64,000 nt of DNA from Photobacterium sp. TY1-4 (GCF_025398175.1 NZ_CP099734.1:2232001-2296000); one strand, 5' to 3'; positions 27,020 through 37,186 are shown, numbered from the stretch's first letter. Notes: generated by a model from the sequence alone, not told the origin. A program made the numbers and translations.

Positions 27020-28105
27020 ATGACAAAAAGGCCGTTATTTTCTCTGTTTTTCAGCCTGTTGTCCTTCTCCGCCTCGGCCGAGGTCTGGGTGGAGGCCAAC
27101 CGTCCGCCGTTTCATGAGCCCCGACAACCGCAGCAAATCCATTACCAGCCCCTGACGCAGGCCTCCCGGCCATGGAAACTGTGTGCGGTCTATCCGCACC
27201 TGAAAGACTCCTACTGGCTCTCTGTCAACTACGGAATGGTGCGCCATGCCCGGCAACTGGGCGTTCAACTCAAGGTGCTCGAAGCCGGCGGCTATCCCAA
27301 CCTGACCCACCAGCAGGTGCAACTGCAACAATGCCGCCAGTGGCAGGCCGATGCGATCATCCTCGGCGCCGTGGATCGCCACGCCTACGCCGGCCAGCTC
27401 AGCCAACTGGTCGCCGACATCCCGGTGTTTGCCACCATCAATGATCTGGACATGACCGACCCCGACCAGCTCCGGCAGGTCGTCGGTAAAGTCGGCGTCG
27501 ACTGGTCGAAGATGGGCCAGGCCGCCGGGGAGTTTCTGGCCAAGCGCCATCCGGCCGGCAGCGGCATTGTGAATATTGCCTGGCTGCCGGGTCCCAAATG
27601 GCGCGGCGGTACCCACCCGGTCAACCAGGGATTTCGCCAGGCAATTGAAGGCAGTGATGTTCGTATTGTCGCGACCCTGTGGGCCGACAACAGCAAAGAG
27701 CTCCAGCGCAACCTGATCCAACAGCTGTTTGCCGAGCGGCAGGACATCGATTATATCGTCGGCGGGGCGGTTGCCGCGGAGGTGGCGATCAGCGAGCTGC
27801 GCTCAATGGATAAACTGAAAGAGATTGGGATCGTTTCAACCTATCTCAGTCACGGCGTCTATCGCGGTCTGCTGCGCGGCCGGGTCCTGTTTGCTCCAAC
27901 GGACAAAATGGCTCAGCAAGCAATGCTGTCCGTCGACCAGGCCGTCCGCTATCTGGATAAACGTCCGGTCGAACGGGATCTGGCGACCATCATCGAACCA
28001 CTGACCCCCGATCATCTGCCCGCTCAGGTGATCAGCGCTTCATTGTCACCGGCTGAATTTCGACCCACTTTCCGGATTTCACCCACCACCCATTCACATC
28101 CGTAA
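27020..28105 (+). CDS. torT: TorT-like periplasmic binding protein
   Basis: A 361-residue type-I periplasmic binding protein with a signal peptide (PLFSLFFSLLSFSASA-E). The repeats KLCAVYPHLKDSYWLSVNYG, WQADAIILGAVDRHAYAG and DIDYIVGGAVAAEVAISEL give the sugar-binding-protein fold, and the WLPGPKWRGGTHPVN segment is TorT-like. In E. coli TorT binds trimethylamine N-oxide and docks on TorS. Divergent from torS with about 190 bases between the starts. ATG 27020 gives the cleanest signal peptide. Confidence 0.88.
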   Translation: MTKRPLFSLFFSLLSFSASAEVWVEANRPPFHEPRQPQQIHYQPLTQASRPWKLCAVYPHLKDSYWLSVNYGMVRHARQLGVQLKVLEAGGYPNLTHQQVQLQQCRQWQADAIILGAVDRHAYAGQLSQLVADIPVFATINDLDMTDPDQLRQVVGKVGVDWSKMGQAAGEFLAKRHPAGSGIVNIAWLPGPKWRGGTHPVNQGFRQAIEGSDVRIVATLWADNSKELQRNLIQQLFAERQDIDYIVGGAVAAEVAISELRSMDKLKEIGIVSTYLSHGVYRGLLRGRVLFAPTDKMAQQAMLSVDQAVRYLDKRPVERDLATIIEPLTPDHLPAQVISASLSPAEFRPTFRISPTTHSHP

Positions 28106-28162
28106 CGCGGGGAAAGATCGGGGAAAATACTGTTACCAATGCGAAATTTCACGATATTGCCA

Positions 28163-28192
28163 TTGTACATCTCCGGTGGCCTCTGATATTAA
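28163..28192 (+). promoter_or_regulatory. Possible mgsA promoter
   Basis: TTGTAC (28163-28168) and TATTAA (28187-28192) are 18 bases apart and lie about 57 bases before the mgsA start. This is a match by eye only. Confidence 0.3.
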
Positions 28193-28248
28193 TGACTACA
28201 ATTTTACCTATCAGTAATACCCGACCCTACCCCAACGTGGAGCGCTGA

Positions 28249-28707
28249 ATGCACGTAACAACCCGTAAAATGAAAGCCAGCAAGCATATTGCACTGGTTG
28301 CTCATGATAATTGCAAAACCCACCTGTTGCGCTGGGCATCTGAACATCAGGAAAAACTACAACACCATACCCTGTATGCGACAGGCACCACCGGCCACTT
28401 GATTTCCCGCGAAACCGGTTTGAACGTCAATTGCCTGCTGAGCGGCCCGATGGGCGGCGACCAGCAGCTCGGCGCACTGATTTCGGAAGGCAAAATCGAC
28501 ATGATGATTTTCTTCTGGGATCCACTGAATGCCGTCCCGCACGACCCGGATGTCAAAGCCCTGCTGCGTATTTCGGCGGTCTGGAATATTCCGGTGGCGA
28601 CCAACCGTGCCAGTGCCAACTTCATGATTTCTTCGCCGAAGCTCAATGAGGAAGTCGATATCGAAATTCCGGATTACGATGCTTACCTGACCGAACGTCT
28701 CGGGTAA
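28249..28707 (+). CDS. mgsA: Methylglyoxal synthase
   Basis: A 152-residue enzyme, the same length as E. coli MgsA, converting dihydroxyacetone phosphate to methylglyoxal and phosphate. Family hallmarks are [39 protein letters not shown] (phosphate binding and catalytic Asp region) and MIFFWDPL. It provides an overflow bypass of lower glycolysis under phosphate limitation. GTGGAG ten bases before the ATG is the ribosome-binding site. Proximity to helD matches the enterobacterial order. Confidence 0.96.
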   Translation: MHVTTRKMKASKHIALVAHDNCKTHLLRWASEHQEKLQHHTLYATGTTGHLISRETGLNVNCLLSGPMGGDQQLGALISEGKIDMMIFFWDPLNAVPHDPDVKALLRISAVWNIPVATNRASANFMISSPKLNEEVDIEIPDYDAYLTERLG

Positions 28708-28729
28708 TCACGCACCTTAGGCAACACCC

Positions 28730-28757
28730 AAGCCTTCCCTCACCGGAAGGCTTTTTC
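28730..28757 (+). terminator. Intrinsic terminator of mgsA
   Basis: AAGCCTTCC (28730-28738) pairs with GGAAGGCTT (28745-28753) and the T-run continues to TTTCTTT. Confidence 0.9.
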
Positions 28758-28794
28758 TTTGCCACCCCGCCCAGGCCGCTGTGTTTGGTATATC

Positions 28795-28816
28795 TTTATC
28801 AAATCATAATGATAAA
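28795..28816. promoter_or_regulatory. Inverted repeat upstream of the MDR oxidoreductase gene
   Basis: TTTATCA (28795-28801) and TGATAAA (28810-28816) lie 20 bases before the gene start with an 8-base spacer. The layout suits a repressor operator; no local regulator gene is present. Confidence 0.4.
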
Positions 28817-28836
28817 AACATAAAGTAGGGGTGGAT

Positions 28837-29835
28837 ATGAAAGCATGGATCTTAAATCAACCAGAGGGACCGGATAGCCTCACCCTCACCCGCGCGGTCA
28901 AACCCAAACCTGCTGCCGATGAAGTCCGCGTTCAAGTCGCGGCGGCCGGCTTAAATCCCTTCGATCACAAGCTGCTCCACTGGGGGTATGCGACCTGGAC
29001 TTATCCGCAAATCGTCGGGCTGGATATTGCCGGGACTGTCGATCAGGTCGGGCGCAACGTCAGCCACCTGCGTCCGGGCGACCGGGTCATGTGTTTTACC
29101 GATCCGCGCCGGGCCGGCGGATTTGCCGAATACGCCTGTGTCAAAGCCTCGACCCTGAGCCGGATCCCCGACACCGTCACGTTCGAGCAGGCCGCGGCCT
29201 TGCCGTGTGCCGGTTTCAGTGCCTGGCAGGCGGTCTATGACAAACTCCGCCTCCAGCCCGGCCATAAGGTCGCGATTACCGGTGCCGGTGGTGGTGTCGG
29301 CGGATTTGCCGTCCAGCTGGCAAAACTGGCCGGCGCGACCGTCTATGCCATCGCCTCAAGTCGCCATCACCCGCGCTTACTGGGCTACGGTGCTGACGCG
29401 GTCATTGACCCGGAAACGGAGAACGTGGCCATGCGGTTGATCGAACTGACCGAAGATCAACTGATCCACGCGGTGATCGACTGTATATCCGCCAAATCCG
29501 GCAGCATCATGAGTGCGCTGATCCGATATAACGGCGAGATTGTGATGATTGCCGATCAATTCAACCAGGTCCCGCTGCTGGCGACCACCAAGGCCCTGAG
29601 CCTGCACGAAGTCGCCCTACATGGCACCTACGCCCACGGCACCCTGGATCATGTTCACCACCTGACGGATATCGGCAATTCCCTCAGCGATCTGGTGGCT
29701 GACGGCAAGCTCGACCCGATGATTGGTGAAGTGTTTGCGTTCGAGGAGTTAAAATCCGGGCTGGATACCCTGAGAATGGGCCTGCACAGCGGCAAGCTGG
29801 TGCTGCGTATCAGCGCCACGGACACGCAGCGCTGA
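28837..29835 (+). CDS. Medium-chain (zinc-type/quinone) oxidoreductase
   Basis: A 332-residue MDR-superfamily enzyme. The N-terminal GroES-like domain contains VQVAAAGLNPFDHKLLHWG and GLDIAGTVDQVGRNVSHLRPGD. The Rossmann domain has the NAD(P)-binding motif VAITGAGGGVGGFAVQLAK. The usual catalytic-zinc ligands are not clear, so it is closer to quinone oxidoreductase/enoyl reductase members; substrate unknown. AGGGG five bases before ATG 28837 supports the start. It is a single gene with its own inverted repeat upstream. Confidence 0.85.
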   Translation: MKAWILNQPEGPDSLTLTRAVKPKPAADEVRVQVAAAGLNPFDHKLLHWGYATWTYPQIVGLDIAGTVDQVGRNVSHLRPGDRVMCFTDPRRAGGFAEYACVKASTLSRIPDTVTFEQAAALPCAGFSAWQAVYDKLRLQPGHKVAITGAGGGVGGFAVQLAKLAGATVYAIASSRHHPRLLGYGADAVIDPETENVAMRLIELTEDQLIHAVIDCISAKSGSIMSALIRYNGEIVMIADQFNQVPLLATTKALSLHEVALHGTYAHGTLDHVHHLTDIGNSLSDLVADGKLDPMIGEVFAFEELKSGLDTLRMGLHSGKLVLRISATDTQR

Positions 29836-29860
29836 TGCAGGCGGATGGCAGAAAACCGTC

Positions 29861-31951
29861 CTAACTGCGGGCGGCTTTCATCCGTTTGATTTTGTTCATC
29901 ACCGGATAGCGTTCATCAATCAGTTCATTGACAAACGGCGAGGTTTTTTCCGGATCGGCACAGACCCAGACATGATGCCGCGCCCGGGTCAGGGCAACAT
30001 AGAACAACCGCCGCTCTTCGGCATCAGCAAAATGCTCATGCCGTGACTGCAAACAGCCCGCCAGCCCGGTTTCCCGATCCGGCGCCGGGAACACGCCCCG
30101 GTTCACATCCAGGATAAACACATAATCGGCTTCACGCCCTTTGCTGGCATGGCAGGTCATGAAGTTCAGCCCCAGCTGCGGCCACTGTTTTTGCCAGGCT
30201 TTGAGCTTGTCCGGACGCTGATTGTTATTCCGTCCCAGCAACAGCACGGTGGTCTGCTCACTGTTTTGAGCTGCCAGCTGCACCAGTTCCTGCTCCAGCA
30301 GATCCTGGCACAGCAGGGTGACTGCCTTGCGCTTTTGCTTTTTGAAGCTGTTCAGCTGCTTTTTCAACTGTTGCGGGTTCTGCTGCACAAAAAGATTCGC
30401 CACTTCCCCGATCATGCTGTTAAAGCGATACGTGGTATCCAGCTCGGTGAGGTGACACGCGCCGAAGCGCTGCTCAAACCCCGTGGTCAGGTTCACATCC
30501 GCCCCGGCGAAGCGGTAGATCGCCTGCCAGTCATCCCCCACCGCAAACAGGCTGGGTTTGACCTGGCCGCTAACCGGACGGCACAAGGCTTCAATCAAGG
30601 CCAGACGGTGGGGCGAGATATCCTGATATTCATCCACCATGATAAATTGCCAGGGCGGGGTAAATTTTCCGTCGGTGACATACTCCGTTGCTTTCTGGAT
30701 CATGGTGTTAAAGTCAATTTGTTTCTGGTTTTTCAGCTGCTGCTGATAAGCCCGGAAACAGGGCCATAACAACGCCAGTTCACTTTTCATCCGTGCCTGG
30801 CTGGCTTCATGGGCCTCGCTTTGCTCGATGCTCTGCGCCAGCTCGGACTTATTCGCCCCGCGCTGACCCAGCAGCTCGATATGACGCCAGATCCAGGCCG
30901 CCAGCTGTTCACTGCGGGCCTGCTTCTCCATCGAATTATCGGCTTTGAATCCAGGGATCCGCCATTGGGTCAGGTGTTTTTGCCAGCGCTTGGCCGATGC
31001 TGCCGTTTCCCACTGCTCGGTCAACATGTCGGCAATCCACGCGGCACGGGCTTTTTCATCCAGCGCCAATGGGGTAACGTTCGGCCGCTCCCCTTCAACC
31101 GCCTGGATGATCTGGGTGCCCAGACTATGAAACGTCGCCACTTTGATCTGCTTATTCACCTTCTGGCTCAGGCGCTCGCTCATCTCTTCCGCCGCTTTGC
31201 GGCCAAAGGCCAGCATCAGGATCGCTTCCGGCTGCGCCACCTGATTGGCCACCAGATATCCGGCCCGGGCCACCAGCACGCTGGTTTTCCCGGAACCGGC
31301 ACCGGCCAGCACCAGGTTATGGTCCTGATTAATCAGCACCGCTTCCCGCTGCGAGGCATTGAGCGGCGAGGATTCAAACGTGTCGAACCAGGAAGACCAT
31401 TTCTCGGCTTCCTGTCGCAACCATTGCTGATTGGTTTCCTCGACCCAGTCCTGGTTGCCGGCCAACCAGGGAGAGACTTTCTCAAATGCCATCGGGCGGA
31501 ATGACGCCGCCAGCTCCTGAGTCAGCCCGGTCATGGCCAGCGACTTTTCCAGGAAGCGAGTCAGCTTATGGTATTCCGAGGTCCGTAAATAAGTGTGCTG
31601 GGTTGCAAACTGATCAATTCGCGCCAGCATTTCAGGCAGCTGCTGGTCGAGGGTTTCCACGCGTCCCTGCGCCCAGTGACGATAAGCCTCAAGCAGCACA
31701 GCGGCAAATTGCTTGCACTGCCGCCAGGGCAGCCCATGGACGGTCCAACAAAACTGCTGATCGGCCGAGGTGATTTCCAACGCGCCCCACAAGACCCCAC
31801 GATGCACAGCAATGGCCCCGTCCCAATCGTCAAACGGGATCTCTTCTGTTGCAGTCTGACTGTCCAGGATCAAGCAGTTCTCGCCTAATGCGATGCTGCA
31901 AAAATCCCCCTGCACTAACCACTGTGCGAGCCAACCGGCTGTTAAACGCAT
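29861..31951 (-). CDS. helD: DNA helicase IV
   Basis: A 696-residue superfamily-1 helicase close in length to E. coli HelD (684). The N-terminal third is the HelD-specific region (WLAQWLVQGDFCSIALGENC). The motor has Walker A VLAGAGSGKTSVLVARAGYL, motif II IMVDEYQDISPHR, motif III VGDDWQAIYRFAGAD, and late motifs FMTCHASKGREADYV and VALTRARHHVWVC. It unwinds DNA 3' to 5' and acts in recombination and repair. It converges on the oxidoreductase and diverges from the YccS-type gene. Confidence 0.95.
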   Translation of the reverse strand: MRLTAGWLAQWLVQGDFCSIALGENCLILDSQTATEEIPFDDWDGAIAVHRGVLWGALEITSADQQFCWTVHGLPWRQCKQFAAVLLEAYRHWAQGRVETLDQQLPEMLARIDQFATQHTYLRTSEYHKLTRFLEKSLAMTGLTQELAASFRPMAFEKVSPWLAGNQDWVEETNQQWLRQEAEKWSSWFDTFESSPLNASQREAVLINQDHNLVLAGAGSGKTSVLVARAGYLVANQVAQPEAILMLAFGRKAAEEMSERLSQKVNKQIKVATFHSLGTQIIQAVEGERPNVTPLALDEKARAAWIADMLTEQWETAASAKRWQKHLTQWRIPGFKADNSMEKQARSEQLAAWIWRHIELLGQRGANKSELAQSIEQSEAHEASQARMKSELALLWPCFRAYQQQLKNQKQIDFNTMIQKATEYVTDGKFTPPWQFIMVDEYQDISPHRLALIEALCRPVSGQVKPSLFAVGDDWQAIYRFAGADVNLTTGFEQRFGACHLTELDTTYRFNSMIGEVANLFVQQNPQQLKKQLNSFKKQKRKAVTLLCQDLLEQELVQLAAQNSEQTTVLLLGRNNNQRPDKLKAWQKQWPQLGLNFMTCHASKGREADYVFILDVNRGVFPAPDRETGLAGCLQSRHEHFADAEERRLFYVALTRARHHVWVCADPEKTSPFVNELIDERYPVMNKIKRMKAARS

Positions 31952-32144
31952 TGCTGTAACCCAACCCTAACTTCAAACGTCCGTAAGAGTAGCAAGAAGT
32001 GTTTTGCTGCCAAAGCGCCGAAACCGTCTTTTGCGTAAAATTTCTGCTAAGAAATCGCTATCTCACTATTTTGAATAGGGGTTTATAGCCCTGTTACGGG
32101 CAATTCTGGTATCTTTAACTCTCTATCTGATAAATTGAGCCGCC

Positions 32145-34349
32145 ATGCACACCAGCCGACTGAAATTTACGCTACGCCGTTATTGGGCCAATGAACGCAT
32201 TAACTACTGTATTCGGGTTCTGATTGCTTTGGTCGGCGTGGCCCTGCCCTGTTGGTATTTCCAGGCCAGTACCGAAGTGACGCCACTGGTACTGGGGATC
32301 ATCGCTGCCGCCCTGGCGGAAACCGACGACAGTCTGCAAGGACGGCTCAAAGGGCTGGCCATGACGCTGATCTGTTTCATGGTGGCTGCATTTTCCATCG
32401 AACTGCTGTTTGATTTCCCCTGGCTGTTTGCCGTTGGCCTGTTCTGCTCGACCTTCGGGTTTATCATGCTCGGCGCAATTGGCGCCCGATACGCCAGTAT
32501 TGCGTTCGCCTCTTTGCTACTGGCGGTCTATACCATGCTGGGGGCCGCAAACAGCCCGAACCTCTGGTATCAGCCGACGCTGCTGTTAGCCGGGGCATCC
32601 TGGTACGGCCTGCTGTCCATCAGTTGGCAACTGCTGTGGCCCAACCATCCGGTACAACAAAGCCTGGCGGCCGTGTTCAGTGAGTTCTCCGATTATCTGG
32701 AATGCAAAAGTCGCCTGTTCGACCCGGTCGGTAACCTCAATCCCCAGCCGTTGCGGCTGGCTGCGGCAAGCCAGAATGCGCGGGTCGTCACGGCACTGAA
32801 CAATGCCAAGGCCACCCTGTTGAGTCGGGCCCGGCGCGCCCAGCCTAACCAACGCGGCGACCGGTTCCTGCAAATCTACTTCCTGGCCCAGGATATTCAC
32901 GAACGAGCCAGCTCATCCCATTACCGCTATCAGGATCTGGCTGCAGCCTTCCAGCGCAGCGACGTGCTGTTTCGCTTTCAACGTCTGCTGACCCATCAGG
33001 CGCAAGCCTGCCGGGATATCTCGTATGCGCTGGCGATGGGCAAGCCCTACCACCACAGCGCCGACAGCGTCAAGGCGCTGGATGAATTACAGGAATCGCT
33101 GCTATATCTGAAAAACCAGCACAATGTTGAATGGCGCTCTTTCCTGACCCAACTGGAGTATCTGTTTCAGAACCTGGCCACGGTCGAGCGCCAGCTGTCG
33201 AACGTCAGTAACCCGGATGTGGCACAAACCGGCAGCGACACTGAGCTGGCCGATACTGAAGCCCGCAGCATGCAGGATCGCTGGGCACGCCTGAAAAGCC
33301 AGCTCAAGCCCGATTCCATGCTGTTTCGCCATGCGATCCGAATGGCCGTGGCTCTGACCGTCGGCTACGGCTGTATTCAAGCACTGGAACTGGAGCGTGG
33401 CTACTGGATTTTGCTGACGACTCTATTTGTCTGCCAGCCGAATTATGGCGCGACCCGGCAGAAGCTGGTGCAGCGGGTGGTCGGTACGCTGGCCGGGCTG
33501 CTGATCGGTATGCCGCTGCTGTATCTGTTTCCGGGCCAGGAAGGCCAGCTGGTGCTGATGGTGCTGGCCGGGGTGCTGTTCTTTGCGTTTCGGACCGTAC
33601 GTTACGATCTGGCGACCGGCTTTATTACCCTGCTGGTGCTGTTCTGCTTTAACCAGCTCGGCGAAGGCTATGCGGTGATCCTGCCGCGTCTGGGCGATAC
33701 CCTGCTCGGCTGCCTGCTGGCCGTTCTGGCCGTCAGCTTCATCCTCCCGGACTGGCAGGCCAAGCGACTGCACAAGGTAATGGCCGCGGCAATCGCCACC
33801 AACCGGGATTACCTGGGACAGATTATCGGCCAGTACCGGATCGGTAAGAAAGACAGCCTGAGCTACCGGATCGCCCGACGCGAAGCCCATAACACCGATG
33901 CCCAGCTCAGCACCGCAATCAGCAATATGCTGGCCGAGCCGGGTCGCTACCGCATGGCTACCGAGGAATGTTTCCGCTTCCTGACTTTAAACCATGCCAT
34001 GCTGAGTTACATCTCGGCGCTGGGCGCCCATCGCACTCAGCTTAATGATGAGCAAACCCACTATCTGGTGGCCCAGGCCCACCGCCAAATCCACGGCCAC
34101 CTGGACTGTCTGGCCGAGCAGCTCAACGGCAACCACTGTGTTCAGGCCCCGCAGTCTGATCTCGAACTGGAGCAACGCTTAGCCCAATGGCGAGACGAGG
34201 ACAACACCTCGGTGACAATGGTATTGCAGCAACTGCACCTAATCCAGCGCATGCTGCCGGAACTGCATTCTCTGGCCAATAAACTGGCCGCCCGCACCCG
34301 CAAAGATGCGCAGCCACCGGCCCACTCTGACCAACCGGGGCAGGCATAG
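32145..34349 (+). CDS. yccS: YccS/YhfK-type FUSC-family inner-membrane protein
   Basis: A 734-residue membrane protein. Two blocks of about five to six helices (residues 20-170 and 395-535) are joined by a long soluble helical linker, the layout of YccS and YhfK. The second block carries FRTVRYDLATGFITLLVLFC and YWILLTTLFVCQPNYGATRQ, a conserved FUSC signature. Members are putative efflux proteins for aromatic acids or other organic compounds; the substrate is unknown. The divergent helD and nearby mgsA match the neighbourhood in enterobacteria. Confidence 0.88.
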   Translation: MHTSRLKFTLRRYWANERINYCIRVLIALVGVALPCWYFQASTEVTPLVLGIIAAALAETDDSLQGRLKGLAMTLICFMVAAFSIELLFDFPWLFAVGLFCSTFGFIMLGAIGARYASIAFASLLLAVYTMLGAANSPNLWYQPTLLLAGASWYGLLSISWQLLWPNHPVQQSLAAVFSEFSDYLECKSRLFDPVGNLNPQPLRLAAASQNARVVTALNNAKATLLSRARRAQPNQRGDRFLQIYFLAQDIHERASSSHYRYQDLAAAFQRSDVLFRFQRLLTHQAQACRDISYALAMGKPYHHSADSVKALDELQESLLYLKNQHNVEWRSFLTQLEYLFQNLATVERQLSNVSNPDVAQTGSDTELADTEARSMQDRWARLKSQLKPDSMLFRHAIRMAVALTVGYGCIQALELERGYWILLTTLFVCQPNYGATRQKLVQRVVGTLAGLLIGMPLLYLFPGQEGQLVLMVLAGVLFFAFRTVRYDLATGFITLLVLFCFNQLGEGYAVILPRLGDTLLGCLLAVLAVSFILPDWQAKRLHKVMAAAIATNRDYLGQIIGQYRIGKKDSLSYRIARREAHNTDAQLSTAISNMLAEPGRYRMATEECFRFLTLNHAMLSYISALGAHRTQLNDEQTHYLVAQAHRQIHGHLDCLAEQLNGNHCVQAPQSDLELEQRLAQWRDEDNTSVTMVLQQLHLIQRMLPELHSLANKLAARTRKDAQPPAHSDQPGQA

Positions 34350-34447
34350 CTCCCCCCCTCCCCATTGCATCAGTTCATCAGGTCCCGAACGCCCGGGGCC
34401 TGAGGGGTCACCACAACACGATTGCTTCATACTTCCCCAAACTACGC

Positions 34448-36316
34448 TTAAGCGGTACTCAGCAAGCGCTGTACCTGCTGCTGGAGCCCAAGTGCCGTGA
34501 CAGTGTCCGGCGCAACCTTAGGTGCGGCAACTATTTCCACTTTGGACCAGAAGCGTCGCGGCAGTTTGCTGAACGCCGTGCCATCACGATGACTGAAGAA
34601 CGAGCCCCAAATTCCCTTAAGGGCCATCGGCACCACCGGGACCGGGTTGCGGCTGATGATCCGCTCAATCCCTTTTTTAAATTCATTCATCTCGCCAGTC
34701 CGGGTCAATTTGCCTTCCGGAAAAATACACACCAGATCGCCTTGCTCAAGTGCCTCACTGATGGCCTCAAACGCCTGATGATAGATTTTAGGCGACTTGC
34801 CATGGGCGCAAATCGGAATGGCTTTGATCCATTTGAAGAAGTATTTCACCAGCGGCAGGTTGGCGATGTCTTTATCCATCACAAACCGGACCGGGCGACG
34901 GCTCACCCCGGCAATCAGCAGCGCATCAACGTAACTGACATGGTTGCACACCAGCACCGCAGGCCCTTCTTCCGGAATATGTGAGAGTTGGGTATGTTTG
35001 ACCCGGTACATCACGTGAGTCAGGCTCCAGACCAGAAAACGGAGCAGGAACTCATGCACCTGAGAAAACACATAACAGGCCACGGCAATATTGACCACCG
35101 CGACCACCAGAAACAGTTGCAGCACCGACAATCCGAGCCCGTTGATCAACACCACCGAAACCAGTGCGCTCAGGACCATCAGCAGCGCATTCATCACATT
35201 GTTGGCGGCAATCGTCCGGGCACGGCTGCGAGCATCACTGCGCTGCTGGATCAGGGCATTGAGCGGCACCACATACACGCCACCAAAGACGCTGACCATC
35301 GCCAAATCAAACAGCAACCTGAGATTTTCCCCGGCACTGAGAAACGCCATCACACCAATGTCTTGTGCCGCCACAACTTGTTGTCCGGCAAAATAGAGGT
35401 CGATCCCGAAGACACTGATCCCGATGGCACCGAGCGGGATCAGGCCCAACTCCACCTGCCCACCGGATAACTTCTCACACACCAGCGACCCACAGGCGAT
35501 CCCGACCGAGAACACCGTCAGCAGCAGCGTCACCAGTTGCGGATTTCCCCCCAAAACATCGCGGGCAAAGTGCGGTAATTGGGTGAGATACGTCGCGCCG
35601 ATAAACCAGAACCAGCTGATGGCCAGAATCGACAGAAAAATCGTTCGGTTGCGGCGAGCCTGACGGATGGTGCGAACCAACTGGGTCAGCGGGTTCCAGT
35701 TCACGGTCAAAGCCGGATCGCCTGCTTGCGTGGCCGGAATTGCCCGGCTGCTGAGATAACCCAACCCCGCCAGTCCCAGAATCAGTCCCATCACCAGCAT
35801 CGTGGCATGCTCGGAAGAGAACAACAGTCCGGCAGTAACCGTCCCGCCGAGGATCGCGACGAAAGTACCCATCTCCACCATCGCGTTGCCGCCCACCAGT
35901 TCATGCTCACGCAGTTGTTGGGGCATCAGGGAGAATTTGACCGGACCGAACAGTGCCGACTGGGCTCCCATCAAAAACAACACCGCCAGCAAGCCCGGCA
36001 TAGACTGCAAATACAGCGCCAGCGCCCCCGCGGCCATAATGGCGATTTCGGCCAGTTTCAGCCGCCGGATCAGGGCTGATTTTTCATACTTGTCAGCCAG
36101 CTGACCGCCAATCGGCGAGAGCAGGAAAAACGGCAGGATAAACAAACCCGCCGCCAGGTTGACCATCGCAACACCGGCTTGCTGGGAATACAGGCCGGAA
36201 AACGCAATCATCAACAATAAAACATTCTTGAACAAATTATCATTAAATGCGCCCAGTGCCTGGGTCAGGAAAAAGGGCAAAAAGCGCCGGGTGGTCATTA
36301 ATCTGAACTGGTTCAT
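34448..36316 (-). CDS. LplT-like MFS transporter fused to PlsC-type acyltransferase
   Basis: A 622-residue fusion. Residues 1-400 form a 12-helix MFS carrier (FFLTQALGAFNDNLFKNVLL, GQLADKYEKSALIRRLKLAE) like LplT, which flips lysophospholipids inward. Residues 430-620 are a 1-acylglycerophosphate acyltransferase with the NHxxxxD site (VLVCNHVSYVDALLIAG) and the FPEGKLTR acceptor motif. The acyl-ACP synthetase of Aas is missing, so acylation probably uses acyl-ACP or acyl-CoA from elsewhere. It would recycle lysophospholipids in one polypeptide. ATG 36316 (MNQFRLMTTRRFLPFFLTQ), with GAGGC upstream, is preferred over the longer frame from 36382. Confidence 0.87.
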   Translation of the reverse strand: MNQFRLMTTRRFLPFFLTQALGAFNDNLFKNVLLLMIAFSGLYSQQAGVAMVNLAAGLFILPFFLLSPIGGQLADKYEKSALIRRLKLAEIAIMAAGALALYLQSMPGLLAVLFLMGAQSALFGPVKFSLMPQQLREHELVGGNAMVEMGTFVAILGGTVTAGLLFSSEHATMLVMGLILGLAGLGYLSSRAIPATQAGDPALTVNWNPLTQLVRTIRQARRNRTIFLSILAISWFWFIGATYLTQLPHFARDVLGGNPQLVTLLLTVFSVGIACGSLVCEKLSGGQVELGLIPLGAIGISVFGIDLYFAGQQVVAAQDIGVMAFLSAGENLRLLFDLAMVSVFGGVYVVPLNALIQQRSDARSRARTIAANNVMNALLMVLSALVSVVLINGLGLSVLQLFLVVAVVNIAVACYVFSQVHEFLLRFLVWSLTHVMYRVKHTQLSHIPEEGPAVLVCNHVSYVDALLIAGVSRRPVRFVMDKDIANLPLVKYFFKWIKAIPICAHGKSPKIYHQAFEAISEALEQGDLVCIFPEGKLTRTGEMNEFKKGIERIISRNPVPVVPMALKGIWGSFFSHRDGTAFSKLPRRFWSKVEIVAAPKVAPDTVTALGLQQQVQRLLSTA

Positions 36317-36547
36317 GTGTCGCCTCGCCATCCATTCGAAGTTGATAGACGGTACTCTACGCCACAATTGAACACTGTACAATTAATTATTTCAATCACG
36401 CATCAAAGATTGCGCCACGATTGCAGTATAAAAATCCACCAACAAAATCAATTAAGGGAAAATCGGCCACAATATACCCATACACTATTTTATTCGTCCA
36501 AATTTACCGCTAGAATCCAGCCCTTCTTTCTGTAGTTCGAATATCCC

Positions 36548-37186
36548 ATGATCGATTTTTCCATCTTACCGTTATACCTGACAGCGGTGATTGCCCTGTT
36601 GCTGATCCCCGGCCCTGACATGTTGCTCATCGCCAGCTCAAGCCTAAGCTACGGCAAAAAAGTGGGTGTGTTCGCCAGTTTTGGCAATGCCACTTCCGGG
36701 ATCATCCTGACCCTGCTGGCCGCACTGGGTGTGTCAGCCCTGATTGCCATGAATCCACTGGCGCTGGAAGTGCTCCGCTTGCTGGGCGGTGCCTACCTGC
36801 TGAAGATGGGCTGGGACTGTATACGCACCCAGCCGGCGGATGCGCCGGATGTTGCGCAATCTTCCGGCCTGGCGATGACGCTGTACCGCCGGGCGGTGAT
36901 CAGCAACCTGCTGAATCCGAAAGCACTGATTTTCTTTGTATTGTTCCTGCCGCAATTCGTCTCGCCGCAGATCGGCGCTTCCTCCGGCGAGCAAATGCTG
37001 GTGTTAGGTTTGTTACTCAATGTGCTCGGTCTGCTGTTTAACCTGTTTTTGGTGACCATGGTCGGCAGCCTGGGCAAACCGCTGCTGAAAAATGAAAAAT
37101 TCCGCACCAACCAGCACAAGTTCATGGGACTGATCTTTTTCGTACTGGCGATCTGGCTGCTGGCCTCACAAGTACCGACGCCCTAG
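36548..37186 (+). CDS. LysE/RhtB-family amino-acid exporter
   Basis: A 212-residue membrane protein with about six helices. The N-terminus has the family pattern AVIALLLIPGPDMLLIASSS and the first cytoplasmic loop FASFGNATSGIILTLLAALG; later FNLFLVTMVG. It exports an amino acid or derivative. It is divergent from the LplT-PlsC fusion, with 231 bases between them that must hold both promoters. A clear terminator follows. Confidence 0.9.
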   Translation: MIDFSILPLYLTAVIALLLIPGPDMLLIASSSLSYGKKVGVFASFGNATSGIILTLLAALGVSALIAMNPLALEVLRLLGGAYLLKMGWDCIRTQPADAPDVAQSSGLAMTLYRRAVISNLLNPKALIFFVLFLPQFVSPQIGASSGEQMLVLGLLLNVLGLLFNLFLVTMVGSLGKPLLKNEKFRTNQHKFMGLIFFVLAIWLLASQVPTP

